A stretch of 33,431 nt of DNA from Syntrophomonadaceae bacterium (GTDB lineage Bacteria > Bacillota > Dethiobacteria > DTU022). Below are positions 9,294 to 17,852 of this stretch, one piece after another. Under the pieces are notes generated by a model. That model worked only from the letters and a program-made list of their open reading frames with translations, was not told the DNA's origin and did no database searches. Each line of letters opens with the position of its first letter. The stretch's first letter is position 1. The stretch spans positions 1-33,431 of the forward strand of contig SKPH01000015.1 of NCBI GenBank assembly GCA_007119615.1. The letters run 5' to 3'. Both the position numbers and the translations under genes were made by a program.

Positions 9294-10235
9294 TCACAAT
9301 CTAGCCTGACCCATGGAGGTGATTTCAACCCGGCTGTGTGAAAAAGCAGCAGATTTAACTTTCCCTGCATTAATATTCATTTCGAGAGCGGTAATTTCCG
9401 GGCCGCCCAGTTCATACCCCCCACCCGATTCGATATTCAGCGTAATTGATCCATTATTACCTTTCATCAGGTGATTTATCTCACCACAAGCCGTGACAGC
9501 CAATCCAAGCGCAACTGAACCTGTTCCGCAGGAAGGCTCAATTACATCACTCTCGACATAATGAGGAAATACTGCCCTGAGGTGACCGCCTCGTTCGGGA
9601 TGCCAGTCATAGACAGCGACGTTTGGTTCTATCTCACCGGTTTTTTCCTGAAACTCATGCTGAATTTCCAGTAGATCACTACGGGTTTGGCTGTCCCAGG
9701 CTGTAAAGTCAGCCGCAGGATAAGCTGCCTTAAAGTTGTCTGCATTAACCACCAGGAATTTGCCCGCCCGTACCACTTCGATACCCCTGAAGACTTCCCG
9801 GCTTACGCCATGTTCGTAACATTCATCGACAAAACATTCCATATCGGTTTTGATACGCAGTGCTTTGCGTTCATGCTTTTCTATCCTCAGGGCTATCGGG
9901 CCACAGTCTGTCCGGAGCAACACCCTGGTGGGAGAATTAGTCTGATCAACACCGAATATTGTCCCGAGATCCGTTTCGATCAGAGCTGCTCCCAGGACCT
10001 GGGTTAATCCACCACAGGTACTGATAAAGCTGGGCAATGTCGGTTCAGCTATTTTTACTTCAATTTCTCCCTGTTTGCCCGCCGTGTAAAGGATACCCGC
10101 TTCGTGAGCATAAAGATAATTTGGGCCCATCAGTTGAACAGCGGTTTCCAGTTCCCGGCCAATCGGAACCTGATCTCCGCGAAGCAGGATTATCAGGTTA
10201 CCACCCATGTGTCCCCGGACAAAGTCAATATTCAT
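9294..10235 (-). CDS. Divergent diaminopimelate-epimerase-fold isomerase
   Basis: C-terminal EPSCGTGSVALGLAV matches the DapF second catalytic Cys motif; N-terminal equivalent is STCGGLTQVLG rather than the canonical CGNGxRC; VNADNF and VAVYDWHPERGGHLRAVFPH regions are DapF-like. Confidence 0.7.
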   Translation of the reverse strand: MNIDFVRGHMGGNLIILLRGDQVPIGRELETAVQLMGPNYLYAHEAGILYTAGKQGEIEVKIAEPTLPSFISTCGGLTQVLGAALIETDLGTIFGVDQTNSPTRVLLRTDCGPIALRIEKHERKALRIKTDMECFVDECYEHGVSREVFRGIEVVRAGKFLVVNADNFKAAYPAADFTAWDSQTRSDLLEIQHEFQEKTGEIEPNVAVYDWHPERGGHLRAVFPHYVESDVIEPSCGTGSVALGLAVTACGEINHLMKGNNGSITLNIESGGGYELGGPEITALEMNINAGKVKSAAFSHSRVEITSMGQARL

Positions 10236-10487
10236 CGCTACTTCCTCCGCCTTGATTACATTTTTTTCAGCTGCCGCACTTCTAAGATTGGGGCAGTCTC
10301 CTTATTTGCAGATCTATCGAAAGTTACATCGATCACCGCACTGCTGGAATAAGCTATCAGAAAATGTGAAATTTAATTTTCCTTTCCAGTCCTGTTTAGA
10401 AAGTTTAGATTTCAATTATTTCGAACTTCTCAGATCTAACCTCCGGTCGCTATTTGTACTTGTTTTACCGGCAGCAATACTTTTGCT

Positions 10488-10504
10488 GGAGTGAAACTCA
10501 CTCC
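10488..10504 (-). promoter_or_regulatory. Candidate bacterial SECIS-like hairpin downstream of in-frame UGA
   Basis: Minus strand GGAGTGA-GTT-TCACTCC: 7 bp perfect stem, 3-nt loop starting with G, loop 25-27 nt 3' of the UGA at 10522-10524; no U-run follows. Confidence 0.55.
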
Positions 10505-10896
10505 TTCAGGTGAAAGAAATTTCAGTAACAGTGCCCCCATTTACGCACTTCGTTCATTCGGGTTGGCAAACAGGGACAGACATTTTCAGGTATATTCTCG
10601 ATCCGGCAGGGACAGTAAAAATCGCCGAACATCTCATTTTTCTCAAGCAAACCTTCTATCACCAGCTCTTTATCCTCATTAAAGGTGTAGCCGCGCAGGC
10701 GGGCAAAGTTTTCGGAACGATTGCGGATCTCAGTTTCCGGATCCTGGGTTAACCGGGCAGCAGTTATTTCGGGTTCGACCGAGTTTATTTCTAATTCAGC
10801 GCCGCAAATTGTACAGACCACAACCTGCCCGGATTCAACCTCACCTTTATGGATAAAGGAAAGCAGGCATACTTCACAATATATTTTATTTTTCAT
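10498..10896 (-). CDS. Zinc-ribbon + ferredoxin:thioredoxin reductase catalytic (beta) domain protein; candidate selenoprotein with in-frame TGA at 10522-10524
   Basis: From ATG at 10896: MKNKIYCEVCLLSF...VVVCTICGAELE (CxxC pair) then RSENFARLRGYTFNEDKELVIEGLLEKNEMFGDFYCPCRIENIPENVCPCLPTRMNEVRKWGHCY-[TGA]-NFFHLKE-TGA. Matches the FTR beta pattern CPC...CPC...CxC with the last Cys replaced by TGA; ORF track stops at 10522. Confidence 0.72.
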
Positions 10897-11134
10897 CCTT
10901 AAGCGCTCCCTCAATCTCCTCCTGCTTAAACCCGGAAATCGCTTTATCATCGATTACCGTTACTGGAAAAGAACGCTTACCGGTCAGGCTTTCTACCTCT
11001 TCCAGGGCTTTTTTCTGCTCCTCGCCTTTGGCTAAATCAACCTCGACAACCTCATACTCCACATTGTTATCATCAAGGTACTTCTTCACCTTCTTGCACC
11101 AGGGGCATGTGCTTAATGAATAAACTTTAATCAT
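10886..11134 (-). CDS. Glutaredoxin-family protein
   Basis: MIKVYSLSTCPWCKKVKKYLDDNNVEYEVVEVD...SFPVTVIDDKAISGF: CPWC active site and cis-Pro TVID motif; 3' end overlaps the FTR-domain gene by 11 nt. Confidence 0.93.
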   Translation of the reverse strand: MIKVYSLSTCPWCKKVKKYLDDNNVEYEVVEVDLAKGEEQKKALEEVESLTGKRSFPVTVIDDKAISGFKQEEIEGALKDEK

Positions 11135-11160
11135 CGTAATACACCTCTTTTCAAGAATAT

Positions 11161-12756
11161 TTAAGCTTCCTTGAAACCTATGTTTTCCATCGTTACCAGG
11201 CGGGCAGTTGAGATAACATCCAGTTCCCTGACTTTCTCAACTGTCTCAGAACTCATATGTTCGTCTACCTGGAGGACCATCATTGCTTCCCCGCCGGCGG
11301 TTTTTCTCCCCAGTTGCATAGAACCGATATTGACGCCTTCATTACCCAGAAGCGTGCCAATTTTACCAACTACACCGGGGCGATCGTGGTGGGTTGTCAC
11401 CAGCATATACCTGGCTGGAATAATTTCAATCCGGTAGTCATCAACCCTGACAATCCGCATTTCGTTGCTGAGCAAAGTTCCGGACAGATGATGTTCATCA
11501 CTGCCTGATCTCGCTGTAAGAGTGATCAGATTACTGTAATTTCTGACCTCGGTGGTTGATGTTTCCCGCACAGCAATCCCCCTGGCTTTGGCAATATGAG
11601 GAGCATTAACCCAATTGACACCATCACCGACGACATGGCGCAAATAACCAATCAGGCAGGAAATAGTCAACGGCGCTAAGGGCAGGGATGCAATTTCTCC
11701 GCTGTAAGTCAGTTCAATTTCATCAACCGAGCCGTCAAACATCTGGAGGTAAAAACTGCCCATTACCCTCATCAGCGGAAGGTACGGTTCCAGGGCTGCC
11801 CGTTTCTCAGGCATTAAAGCCGGTACATTTACTGCAGAAACAATCGGCTCTCCCTGGAGGGCCTTAATGACCTCTTCCGAAACCTGATAAGCAACATTAG
11901 CCTGTGCTTCAAGAGTAAGCGCCCCCAGGTGCGGAGTAACAATAACATTATTGAGTTCCAGAAGATTGCAGCTCCCAGGGGGCTCCTGTTCAAAAACATC
12001 CAGTGCGGCCCCGGCTACTTTGCCTTCCTGCAAAGCCGAACACAATGCTTCTTCATCGATCAGGCCGCCCCTGGCGCAGTTGACGATCCGGACGCCGGGC
12101 TTCAACAGTTCTATCTCTTTCCTGCCTATCAGATGGTGAGTGGATGAACCGAGCGGCAGGTGCAGGGTGATAAAATCAGCCTGTTTAAGAAGATCTTCAA
12201 AAGAGACCGTGTCAATGCCCAGGTTTTCCGACTGCTCAGCCGAGATATAAGGATCATAGCCGATTATCTTCATTCCCATGGCCCTGGCCCTGCGGGCAAC
12301 CTCACTGCCAATCCTGCCAACGCCGACCACACCGAGTACTTTATGGTTTAGTTCAACGCCAACCAGTTCGGATCTTTTCCACTCTCCCCGTTTGACAGAG
12401 TTATTGGCGACAGCAATATTGCGGGCCAGGGAGGTTAAGAGCGCAATGGTATGTTCAGCGGCAGATATGGTATTACCATGAGGAGCATTTACAACAACGA
12501 TGCCTTTTTCCGTAGCCTTTTCAACATCTATATTATCTACTCCTACTCCCGCCCGGCCGATTACCTTCAAGTTGTCGGCAGCTTCAATTACCTCCGAAGT
12601 TACTTTAGTTCTGCTGCGTACCACCAGGGCATCGTAAGACCCGATTTGTTTAACCAGCTCGTCAGGTTTTAGATCGGGCTTATAATCAACCTCCGCCTGC
12701 GCACGAAGCAAATCCAGACCTTCGGGGGAAAGAGAATCGCTAACTAAAATTTTCAA
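11161..12756 (-). CDS. serA: D-3-phosphoglycerate dehydrogenase with ASB and ACT domains; probable TTG start at 12756
   Basis: [69 protein letters not shown]-terminal ACT domain [25 protein letters not shown] 8 nt upstream of TTG. Confidence 0.94.
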   Translation of the reverse strand: MKILVSDSLSPEGLDLLRAQAEVDYKPDLKPDELVKQIGSYDALVVRSRTKVTSEVIEAADNLKVIGRAGVGVDNIDVEKATEKGIVVVNAPHGNTISAAEHTIALLTSLARNIAVANNSVKRGEWKRSELVGVELNHKVLGVVGVGRIGSEVARRARAMGMKIIGYDPYISAEQSENLGIDTVSFEDLLKQADFITLHLPLGSSTHHLIGRKEIELLKPGVRIVNCARGGLIDEEALCSALQEGKVAGAALDVFEQEPPGSCNLLELNNVIVTPHLGALTLEAQANVAYQVSEEVIKALQGEPIVSAVNVPALMPEKRAALEPYLPLMRVMGSFYLQMFDGSVDEIELTYSGEIASLPLAPLTISCLIGYLRHVVGDGVNWVNAPHIAKARGIAVRETSTTEVRNYSNLITLTARSGSDEHHLSGTLLSNEMRIVRVDDYRIEIIPARYMLVTTHHDRPGVVGKIGTLLGNEGVNIGSMQLGRKTAGGEAMMVLQVDEHMSSETVEKVRELDVISTARLVTMENIGFKEA

Positions 12757-12854
12757 ATAAAGCACCTCCGGCATAGTAAACGGCTTGTATGGTTTCGAAT
12801 AGATCAACATCTATATCCTGCTGCCGTATATTAATAATATATCATAAATACAAA

Positions 12855-12875
12855 GGCCCTCCAATCGGATGGGCC
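12855..12875 (-). terminator. Possible terminator/hairpin between nagB and serA
   Basis: Minus strand GGCCC-ATCCGATTGGA-GGGCC followed by TTTGTATTT; weak T-run. Confidence 0.4.
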
Positions 12876-13051
12876 AAACTTTACTTTAAATCTATTACTC
12901 TTTCAGGGATCAGATAAGCGATACTGATTATTGGCAGTTTATTAAGCTAATGCTATCTTAATGAATTGATTAATACATGTGCCAGATCCATGAAAACTCC
13001 CTGACAGTTTATTGTGGCGGCGAGGCCTTTTACTTACTGGTTTACTGAAAT

Positions 13052-13777
13052 TTAAAGCAGCGCGGCTGCTTCTCTGTCTACAATCAAAACAATGTTGCGA
13101 TGGAGCTGCAGCAGCGAAGCCGGCAAGCTGGTAGTTATCCTTCCGCAGCACATAAGCTGAACAGCACGGGCCTTGTTCTCTCCGGCAGCCATGAGCAGGA
13201 TTTTTTCCGCATGCATGATTGAGGCTACTCCCATGGTAACGGCCTGGCGGGGTACTTCTTCCCGGGAGCTAAAAAAACGACTGTTAGCTTCAATTGTTTC
13301 AGCAGTCAGATCTACAAGGTGGGTATCGGTATACAGGTATTCACACGGCTCATTAAACCCGATGTGGCCGTTAACTCCGAGTCCTAAAATTTGTAAATTG
13401 ATTCCACCCGCATCCTTAATTTTTTGATCATATTCTTTGCAGGCAAGATCCAGATCCTGATCTCCGCAGTAGGGAATATGTATATTACCGGGTTTTATGT
13501 TGATATGGTCAAAGAAGTTGCTGTACATGTAAAAATGATAACTTTGCGGATGCTCAGGCGAAAGGCCGGCGTATTCGTCAAGGTTAAAGGTAACGACATC
13601 ATTGAAGTCAATTTCTTTTTTATTGTACATCTTGACAAGTTGAGCATACATACCTTCCGGTGTGGAACCGGTAGCCAGGCCCAGCACTGAATCGGGCCTG
13701 CGATTTAGTTCTCCGGCCACGATAGCTGCAGCTTTTTCACTCAGTTCCCGGTAATTATTGACTGTTTTTATCTCCAT
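13052..13777 (-). CDS. nagB: Glucosamine-6-phosphate deaminase
   Basis: LGLATGSTPEGMYAQLVK, FNLDEYAGLSPEHPQSYHFYM, LGLGVNGHIGFNEP motifs. Confidence 0.95.
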   Translation of the reverse strand: MEIKTVNNYRELSEKAAAIVAGELNRRPDSVLGLATGSTPEGMYAQLVKMYNKKEIDFNDVVTFNLDEYAGLSPEHPQSYHFYMYSNFFDHINIKPGNIHIPYCGDQDLDLACKEYDQKIKDAGGINLQILGLGVNGHIGFNEPCEYLYTDTHLVDLTAETIEANSRFFSSREEVPRQAVTMGVASIMHAEKILLMAAGENKARAVQLMCCGRITTSLPASLLQLHRNIVLIVDREAAALL

Positions 13778-13800
13778 CTTTATGATCTCCCCGTTTCCAA

Positions 13801-14700
13801 CTAAAATATTTCTTCCTTTTCCTCGGTAGTGTAAAATAAGGCCATCAGTTCATCGTAATTTTTCAAATCAGCCGAAGACAGCAGTGACTTTTCAGCCAAA
13901 ATTCGATCGTGCCGGGCTTTATGTTCCAATACACGGATCTGTTCCGGAATGCCATACTGCGTTACCATAGTTTTAATCAACTCAAAAAGGCTGTAGCTGC
14001 CGTAGAGATATTGTCCCTCATCCAGGATCTTTGAAGCCACCATTGCTTTAAAGGTTTTAAATTTAAGCTGCTCCTTCACGGTTTGCAGATCTTTAATGAT
14101 ATAATCAATTTCTTCTTTAGATGCCGGGTTCATTAATAAATTATATTTTTCTTTATAGAGGACAGTATCGAGGCTTTTGAGCAATGGAACGGATAAACCG
14201 TCAGCAATAGCAATGATGTCAAGATCTGAACCTTTAACCAGTTCACCGGTGGAAGATTCCGGTCTCGGCTCAGCATGGGCCATACTGAAGACAACATCAC
14301 CGGCAATTATGAAGCAGGCCTGCTCATTTATGGCATCCCGGTCACCATGATTTTCAACCATACGATCAATAGTATCCCTGGCCAATCCGATTTTTTTTGC
14401 GCTGATTTCAGCTATCTTTTTCTCCAGTTGCGCTGCAAGTGTATCTGCCACGGAATCATCTGACATAAGACCGACAACTGTATAATTAAGAAACTCTCTC
14501 ATGATCGAAGGTGAAAGCCTGGCATAACCTTCCACCTTCTTGTCCAGCCGCAGATACCTTTTCCCCACGATACGCGTAATAATTTGATCCGAACCACTGC
14601 AAATCTTCCAGGCGCTTAAAATATCCATACCGGTTTCCCTGACCAGGTCTTTACCGGTTAACGGTCCTTTTTCTTTCAAAGCAGTTAAAACTTTTTTCAT
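13801..14700 (-). CDS. Winged-helix-like N-terminal domain fused to a nucleotidyltransferase-like domain, function unknown
   Basis: N-terminal MKKVLTALKEKGPLTGKDLVRETGMDILSAWKIC resembles wHTH; central ELVKGSDLDIIAIADG resembles the GS...DxD motif of nucleotidyltransferases. Confidence 0.5.
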   Translation of the reverse strand: MKKVLTALKEKGPLTGKDLVRETGMDILSAWKICSGSDQIITRIVGKRYLRLDKKVEGYARLSPSIMREFLNYTVVGLMSDDSVADTLAAQLEKKIAEISAKKIGLARDTIDRMVENHGDRDAINEQACFIIAGDVVFSMAHAEPRPESSTGELVKGSDLDIIAIADGLSVPLLKSLDTVLYKEKYNLLMNPASKEEIDYIIKDLQTVKEQLKFKTFKAMVASKILDEGQYLYGSYSLFELIKTMVTQYGIPEQIRVLEHKARHDRILAEKSLLSSADLKNYDELMALFYTTEEKEEIF

Positions 14701-14711
14701 CGATTTTTCCT

Positions 14712-15524
14712 TTACCTGATGTGCCGGAACTCCTGATCCTGTATTACCTTAACCACAGTTTGCGGAGGATAATAACCCCGCGCAGTCCCGTTTGGGTATA
14801 ATAAAACTTTCTTACCCAGCAAGGTTCCCGGAGATGTCACACTGTTGCATCCGGTTTCGACTTCATCGCCAAGTATTGCACCGAACTTTCGCAAGCCGGT
14901 TTCGTAAACCCGGTTTTCAATATTAAGGGTTACCGGGGAATCAGTCATTTTCAGGTTGGCTAATTTAGTTCCCGCCCCCAGATTAACACTACCCAGGATA
15001 CTATCGCCGATGTAAGCAAAATGGCCTGCTTTACTCTCTCCCAGCATCACCGAGGATTTCATTTCAGTGGCATGACCAACCACACAGTTGTCTCCGATCA
15101 GAACATTTCCCCGGATATAGGCTCCGTGACGCACCTCGGTACCGTCGCCGATAAAAGCCGGCCCTTTAATCAGGGCAGTGGGCTCAACTACTGTATTTCT
15201 GCCAATATAGATTTCATCGTCCATCAGGAATGATCCGGCAAAAATGACACTTGCGCCCTTGATAACAGAGCCGTCCAGCAATACCTCCAATTTTTTTCCG
15301 GTATTATCAATGGTGAATCCAGAATCGAGCACCTTACCGTCATAAAGAACAAGGGTTTTATCGATAAGCGATTTTCCATGCCGCAGCATGGTTACATTAG
15401 GCTCAAGGAGATCCCTGATTAAAGGTTTGATCTTATTCAAACCTTCCCAGACATATTCAGTATCCTCGAAAAGTGGAAAAAATCGATTGTTTTTCAGATT
15501 AAAAAAATCTACAGCCCTTAGCAT
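14712..15524 (-). CDS. Left-handed beta-helix (hexapeptide repeat) protein, GlmU C-domain/sugar nucleotidyltransferase-related
   Basis: IGRNTVVEPTALIKGPAFIGDGTEVRHGAYIRGNVLIGDNCVVGHATEMKSSVMLG hexapeptide repeats; GTARGYYPPQTVVK C-terminus. Confidence 0.85.
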   Translation of the reverse strand: MLRAVDFFNLKNNRFFPLFEDTEYVWEGLNKIKPLIRDLLEPNVTMLRHGKSLIDKTLVLYDGKVLDSGFTIDNTGKKLEVLLDGSVIKGASVIFAGSFLMDDEIYIGRNTVVEPTALIKGPAFIGDGTEVRHGAYIRGNVLIGDNCVVGHATEMKSSVMLGESKAGHFAYIGDSILGSVNLGAGTKLANLKMTDSPVTLNIENRVYETGLRKFGAILGDEVETGCNSVTSPGTLLGKKVLLYPNGTARGYYPPQTVVKVIQDQEFRHIR

Positions 15525-15548
15525 TCTCCAACTCCCCTTTAACCAGAA

Positions 15549-15947
15549 TTAGCTATCTGACTCAACATTGATCCGGTCTGCTTTTTTAAGGGTAATTTTT
15601 TCTCCCGCTTTAACCGCTTTCCATGCTTTGGGATCGCCCAGCAGTCTCCCAATCGGATTAACCGGGCTTGCAGGTCTGATCTCCTCAGCAGTGGAAGCGG
15701 GAGTCCGTCCAAAAAAAATACAGAACGCGCGTCCTTCCGGCCAGTACGCCAGGTCACCTACTTCGACCGCCGACACGGCATTTTCGGGTTTTGCTGAAAC
15801 GGGTATTGCAAAGTAAATTTCATCTCCCCAGGTATTAACCCTGCCAGTTAGCGGCAGCTGTTCCAGGATTAAATCCGCTGTCCCGGTGCGGTTTAATTCT
15901 GCTTCCATCCTTATCTGGCCGGAAGTTATATCAATCTTCCTGGTCAT
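15549..15947 (-). CDS. Cyclophilin-like fold protein (TM1367-like)
   Basis: GDEIYFAIPV...VEVGDLAYWPEGRAFCIFFGRTPAS....PVNPIGRLLGDPKAWKAVKAGEKI typical of the cyclophilin-like family. Confidence 0.82.
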   Translation of the reverse strand: MTRKIDITSGQIRMEAELNRTGTADLILEQLPLTGRVNTWGDEIYFAIPVSAKPENAVSAVEVGDLAYWPEGRAFCIFFGRTPASTAEEIRPASPVNPIGRLLGDPKAWKAVKAGEKITLKKADRINVESDS

Positions 15948-15968
15948 CAGAAACCTCCCTTAATATAA

Positions 15969-16574
15969 TTATGCCATTACCTCAATTTTAATCGAAGTTG
16001 GATTATAATTGTTACAATCGCTTTCAGCTACTGAACATGCTGTAACTACAACCAGCAAATCCATTTTCGCCTCCAGTAAGATATAGTCACCGGGATTCGA
16101 AAGCGGTTTTTTAACTTCCACTGCCCCATCCTGACGCAGATGCGTATTCATGAAAACGTTAAAAGGGGTATGGATATGTGAATAATCCAGCCCATAATCC
16201 AATAATACAAGGTAAAAGTTATCATAACAGCTGGAGTGGCTGCCTTTAATTCCGTACTGCCTGCGGTACATCTCCGGACGACAGGGCGGATGAATCAGAT
16301 CGTGACGGCCGACCGTATCTTCAAGCAGCAGCAGCATTGGATTATACCTGTTGGAGTAGAGACAGTCTTCACGGTAGATATTAAGCGAAGCGTTGATATC
16401 GATAGTTGCGCCGGTTGAAAGGTATTCGCCGGGGTCATACCAGTTATAAGCCAGTAGATCGGCCACCTGTTTCCCCTCCAGGTCTACTACTCGCAGTCGC
16501 TCTTTATTATTAAGGATTATTCCGGCGCCGCTTTGGGGAGGAATAATTTTTGACTGCCTGAGGTTATTTTTCAT
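15969..16574 (-). CDS. DUF1989 (urea carboxylase-associated) family protein
   Basis: LRVVDLEGKQVADLLAYN; GSHSSCYDNF; LLVVVTACSVAESDCNNYNPTSIKIEV. Confidence 0.85.
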   Translation of the reverse strand: MKNNLRQSKIIPPQSGAGIILNNKERLRVVDLEGKQVADLLAYNWYDPGEYLSTGATIDINASLNIYREDCLYSNRYNPMLLLLEDTVGRHDLIHPPCRPEMYRRQYGIKGSHSSCYDNFYLVLLDYGLDYSHIHTPFNVFMNTHLRQDGAVEVKKPLSNPGDYILLEAKMDLLVVVTACSVAESDCNNYNPTSIKIEVMA

Positions 16575-17852
16575 CTAACCTTCCTCGTTCCTTTGTGAAC
16601 TGTAATTACTGCCGCCGTTAGACAAGTTTTTATCGACTTTCGGCCGGGGAGCTGTCAGGTAATCGAGAGCAAGCCGGCACAAAACCGCCGGTCCGATCCA
16701 GAGCGTATCTTCATCCAGATCAAACTTTTCGTTATGGTGCGGGTAGGTAATCCCTTTTCCGGGATTGCCTGTGCCCAGCACAAAGAAAGCACCCGGCACT
16801 TTTTGTAAGTAGAGAGACATATCTTCTGTGCCCATATTTGGCTTCTTTATTTCGACTATATTATCTGAACCGATTACAATTGAAGCTGCAGCGATAATTT
16901 TTTTTGCAAAATCCGGATTATTCACTGTCGGAGGGTACCCGCCCAATATTTTAACTTCGGCTTCGGCCCGGTTGGCTTTTGCTATCGAATAGCAAATTTC
17001 ACCCAGCCGGGCGGCAACAAATTTCCGATCCGGCTCATAGAGGGTTCTGAAATCACCGCTAAAGGTCACCCTGGGAGTAACGATGTTATAAGCTTCGCCG
17101 CCGCATATCTTCCCTACGGTTAAAACTGCGGGGTTAAGCGGATCCATTTCACGGCTTATAATTTTCTGCAGAGCCAGAATTATCTCTGCAGCAACAGTTA
17201 TTGCATCGACTCCGAGGTGGGGCAAGGCTCCATGGGTGCCCTTCCCTTTGACGGTAACTGTAAAAGCTGTAGCTGCAGCAAGAATCGGGCCTTCGCAGAT
17301 ACCGATCTGCCCGGTTTTAACATCGGGGAATATTTGTCCGACATGCAGTCCGGTAACAGCATCAACAAGCGGATCTTCCATGCAGCCGTCGGCAATCATC
17401 TGCTCTGCGCCGCCATGGCCTTCTTCGCCGGGCTGAAATAACAGTTTAATATTTCCACTGAGTTGGTTGCGCAGATCATAAATAATTTTTGCAGTGCCAA
17501 GCAGCATGGCCATATGGGCATCGTGGCCGCAGGCATGCATATTCCCATTGCTCGAAGCAAATGGGAGGCCGGTTTCTTCGGTAATTGGCAGTGCATCCAT
17601 GTCCGCCCGAAGAGCCAGGGTCGGACCGGGATTTCCACCTTCAATTAATGCAACGATTCCTGTTCCGGCTGCTGAACGGTAAGCTATACCGATTTGATCC
17701 AGGCAATCCATGATATAGCGCGACGTCTGTTCAAGCTCGAAACCTATTTCCGGTATTTTATGAAGTTCCCGTCTCCATGTAATAATATCCTGATGAATTG
17801 ACTGTGCTGCTTTCTTGGTATCCACAGTTTCGTCCTCCGGTTTTTTACTCAA
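16575..17852 (-). CDS. M20D-family amidohydrolase (N-acyl-amino-acid/IAA-conjugate hydrolase type)
   Basis: WRRELHKIPEIGFEL, ALRADMDALPITEETGLPFAS, MHACGHDAHMAMLLG, LLFQPGEEGHGGAEQMI, GTEDMSLYLQKVPGAFFVLGTG. Confidence 0.93.
   Translation of the reverse strand: MSKKPEDETVDTKKAAQSIHQDIITWRRELHKIPEIGFELEQTSRYIMDCLDQIGIAYRSAAGTGIVALIEGGNPGPTLALRADMDALPITEETGLPFASSNGNMHACGHDAHMAMLLGTAKIIYDLRNQLSGNIKLLFQPGEEGHGGAEQMIADGCMEDPLVDAVTGLHVGQIFPDVKTGQIGICEGPILAAATAFTVTVKGKGTHGALPHLGVDAITVAAEIILALQKIISREMDPLNPAVLTVGKICGGEAYNIVTPRVTFSGDFRTLYEPDRKFVAARLGEICYSIAKANRAEAEVKILGGYPPTVNNPDFAKKIIAAASIVIGSDNIVEIKKPNMGTEDMSLYLQKVPGAFFVLGTGNPGKGITYPHHNEKFDLDEDTLWIGPAVLCRLALDYLTAPRPKVDKNLSNGGSNYSSQRNEEG

Noticed and set aside
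10488-10504. GGAGTGA-GTT-TCACTCC hairpin as an intrinsic terminator of the glutaredoxin/FTR unit
   Set aside because: No T-run follows on either strand; its position relative to the in-frame TGA fits a SECIS-like role better.
10522-10524. TGA as a simple nonsense mutation making a pseudogene
   Set aside because: Not excluded, but the rest of the ORF is intact with all other Cys ligands, and family-like residues continue after the TGA; selenocysteine is the more economical reading.
10522-10950. ORF track version of the FTR gene (142 aa starting at 10950, ending at first TGA)
   Set aside because: Start at 10950 adds an N-terminal extension overlapping the glutaredoxin gene in another frame; ATG at 10896 begins directly at the zinc ribbon, and the 3' end appears truncated at the catalytic Cys.
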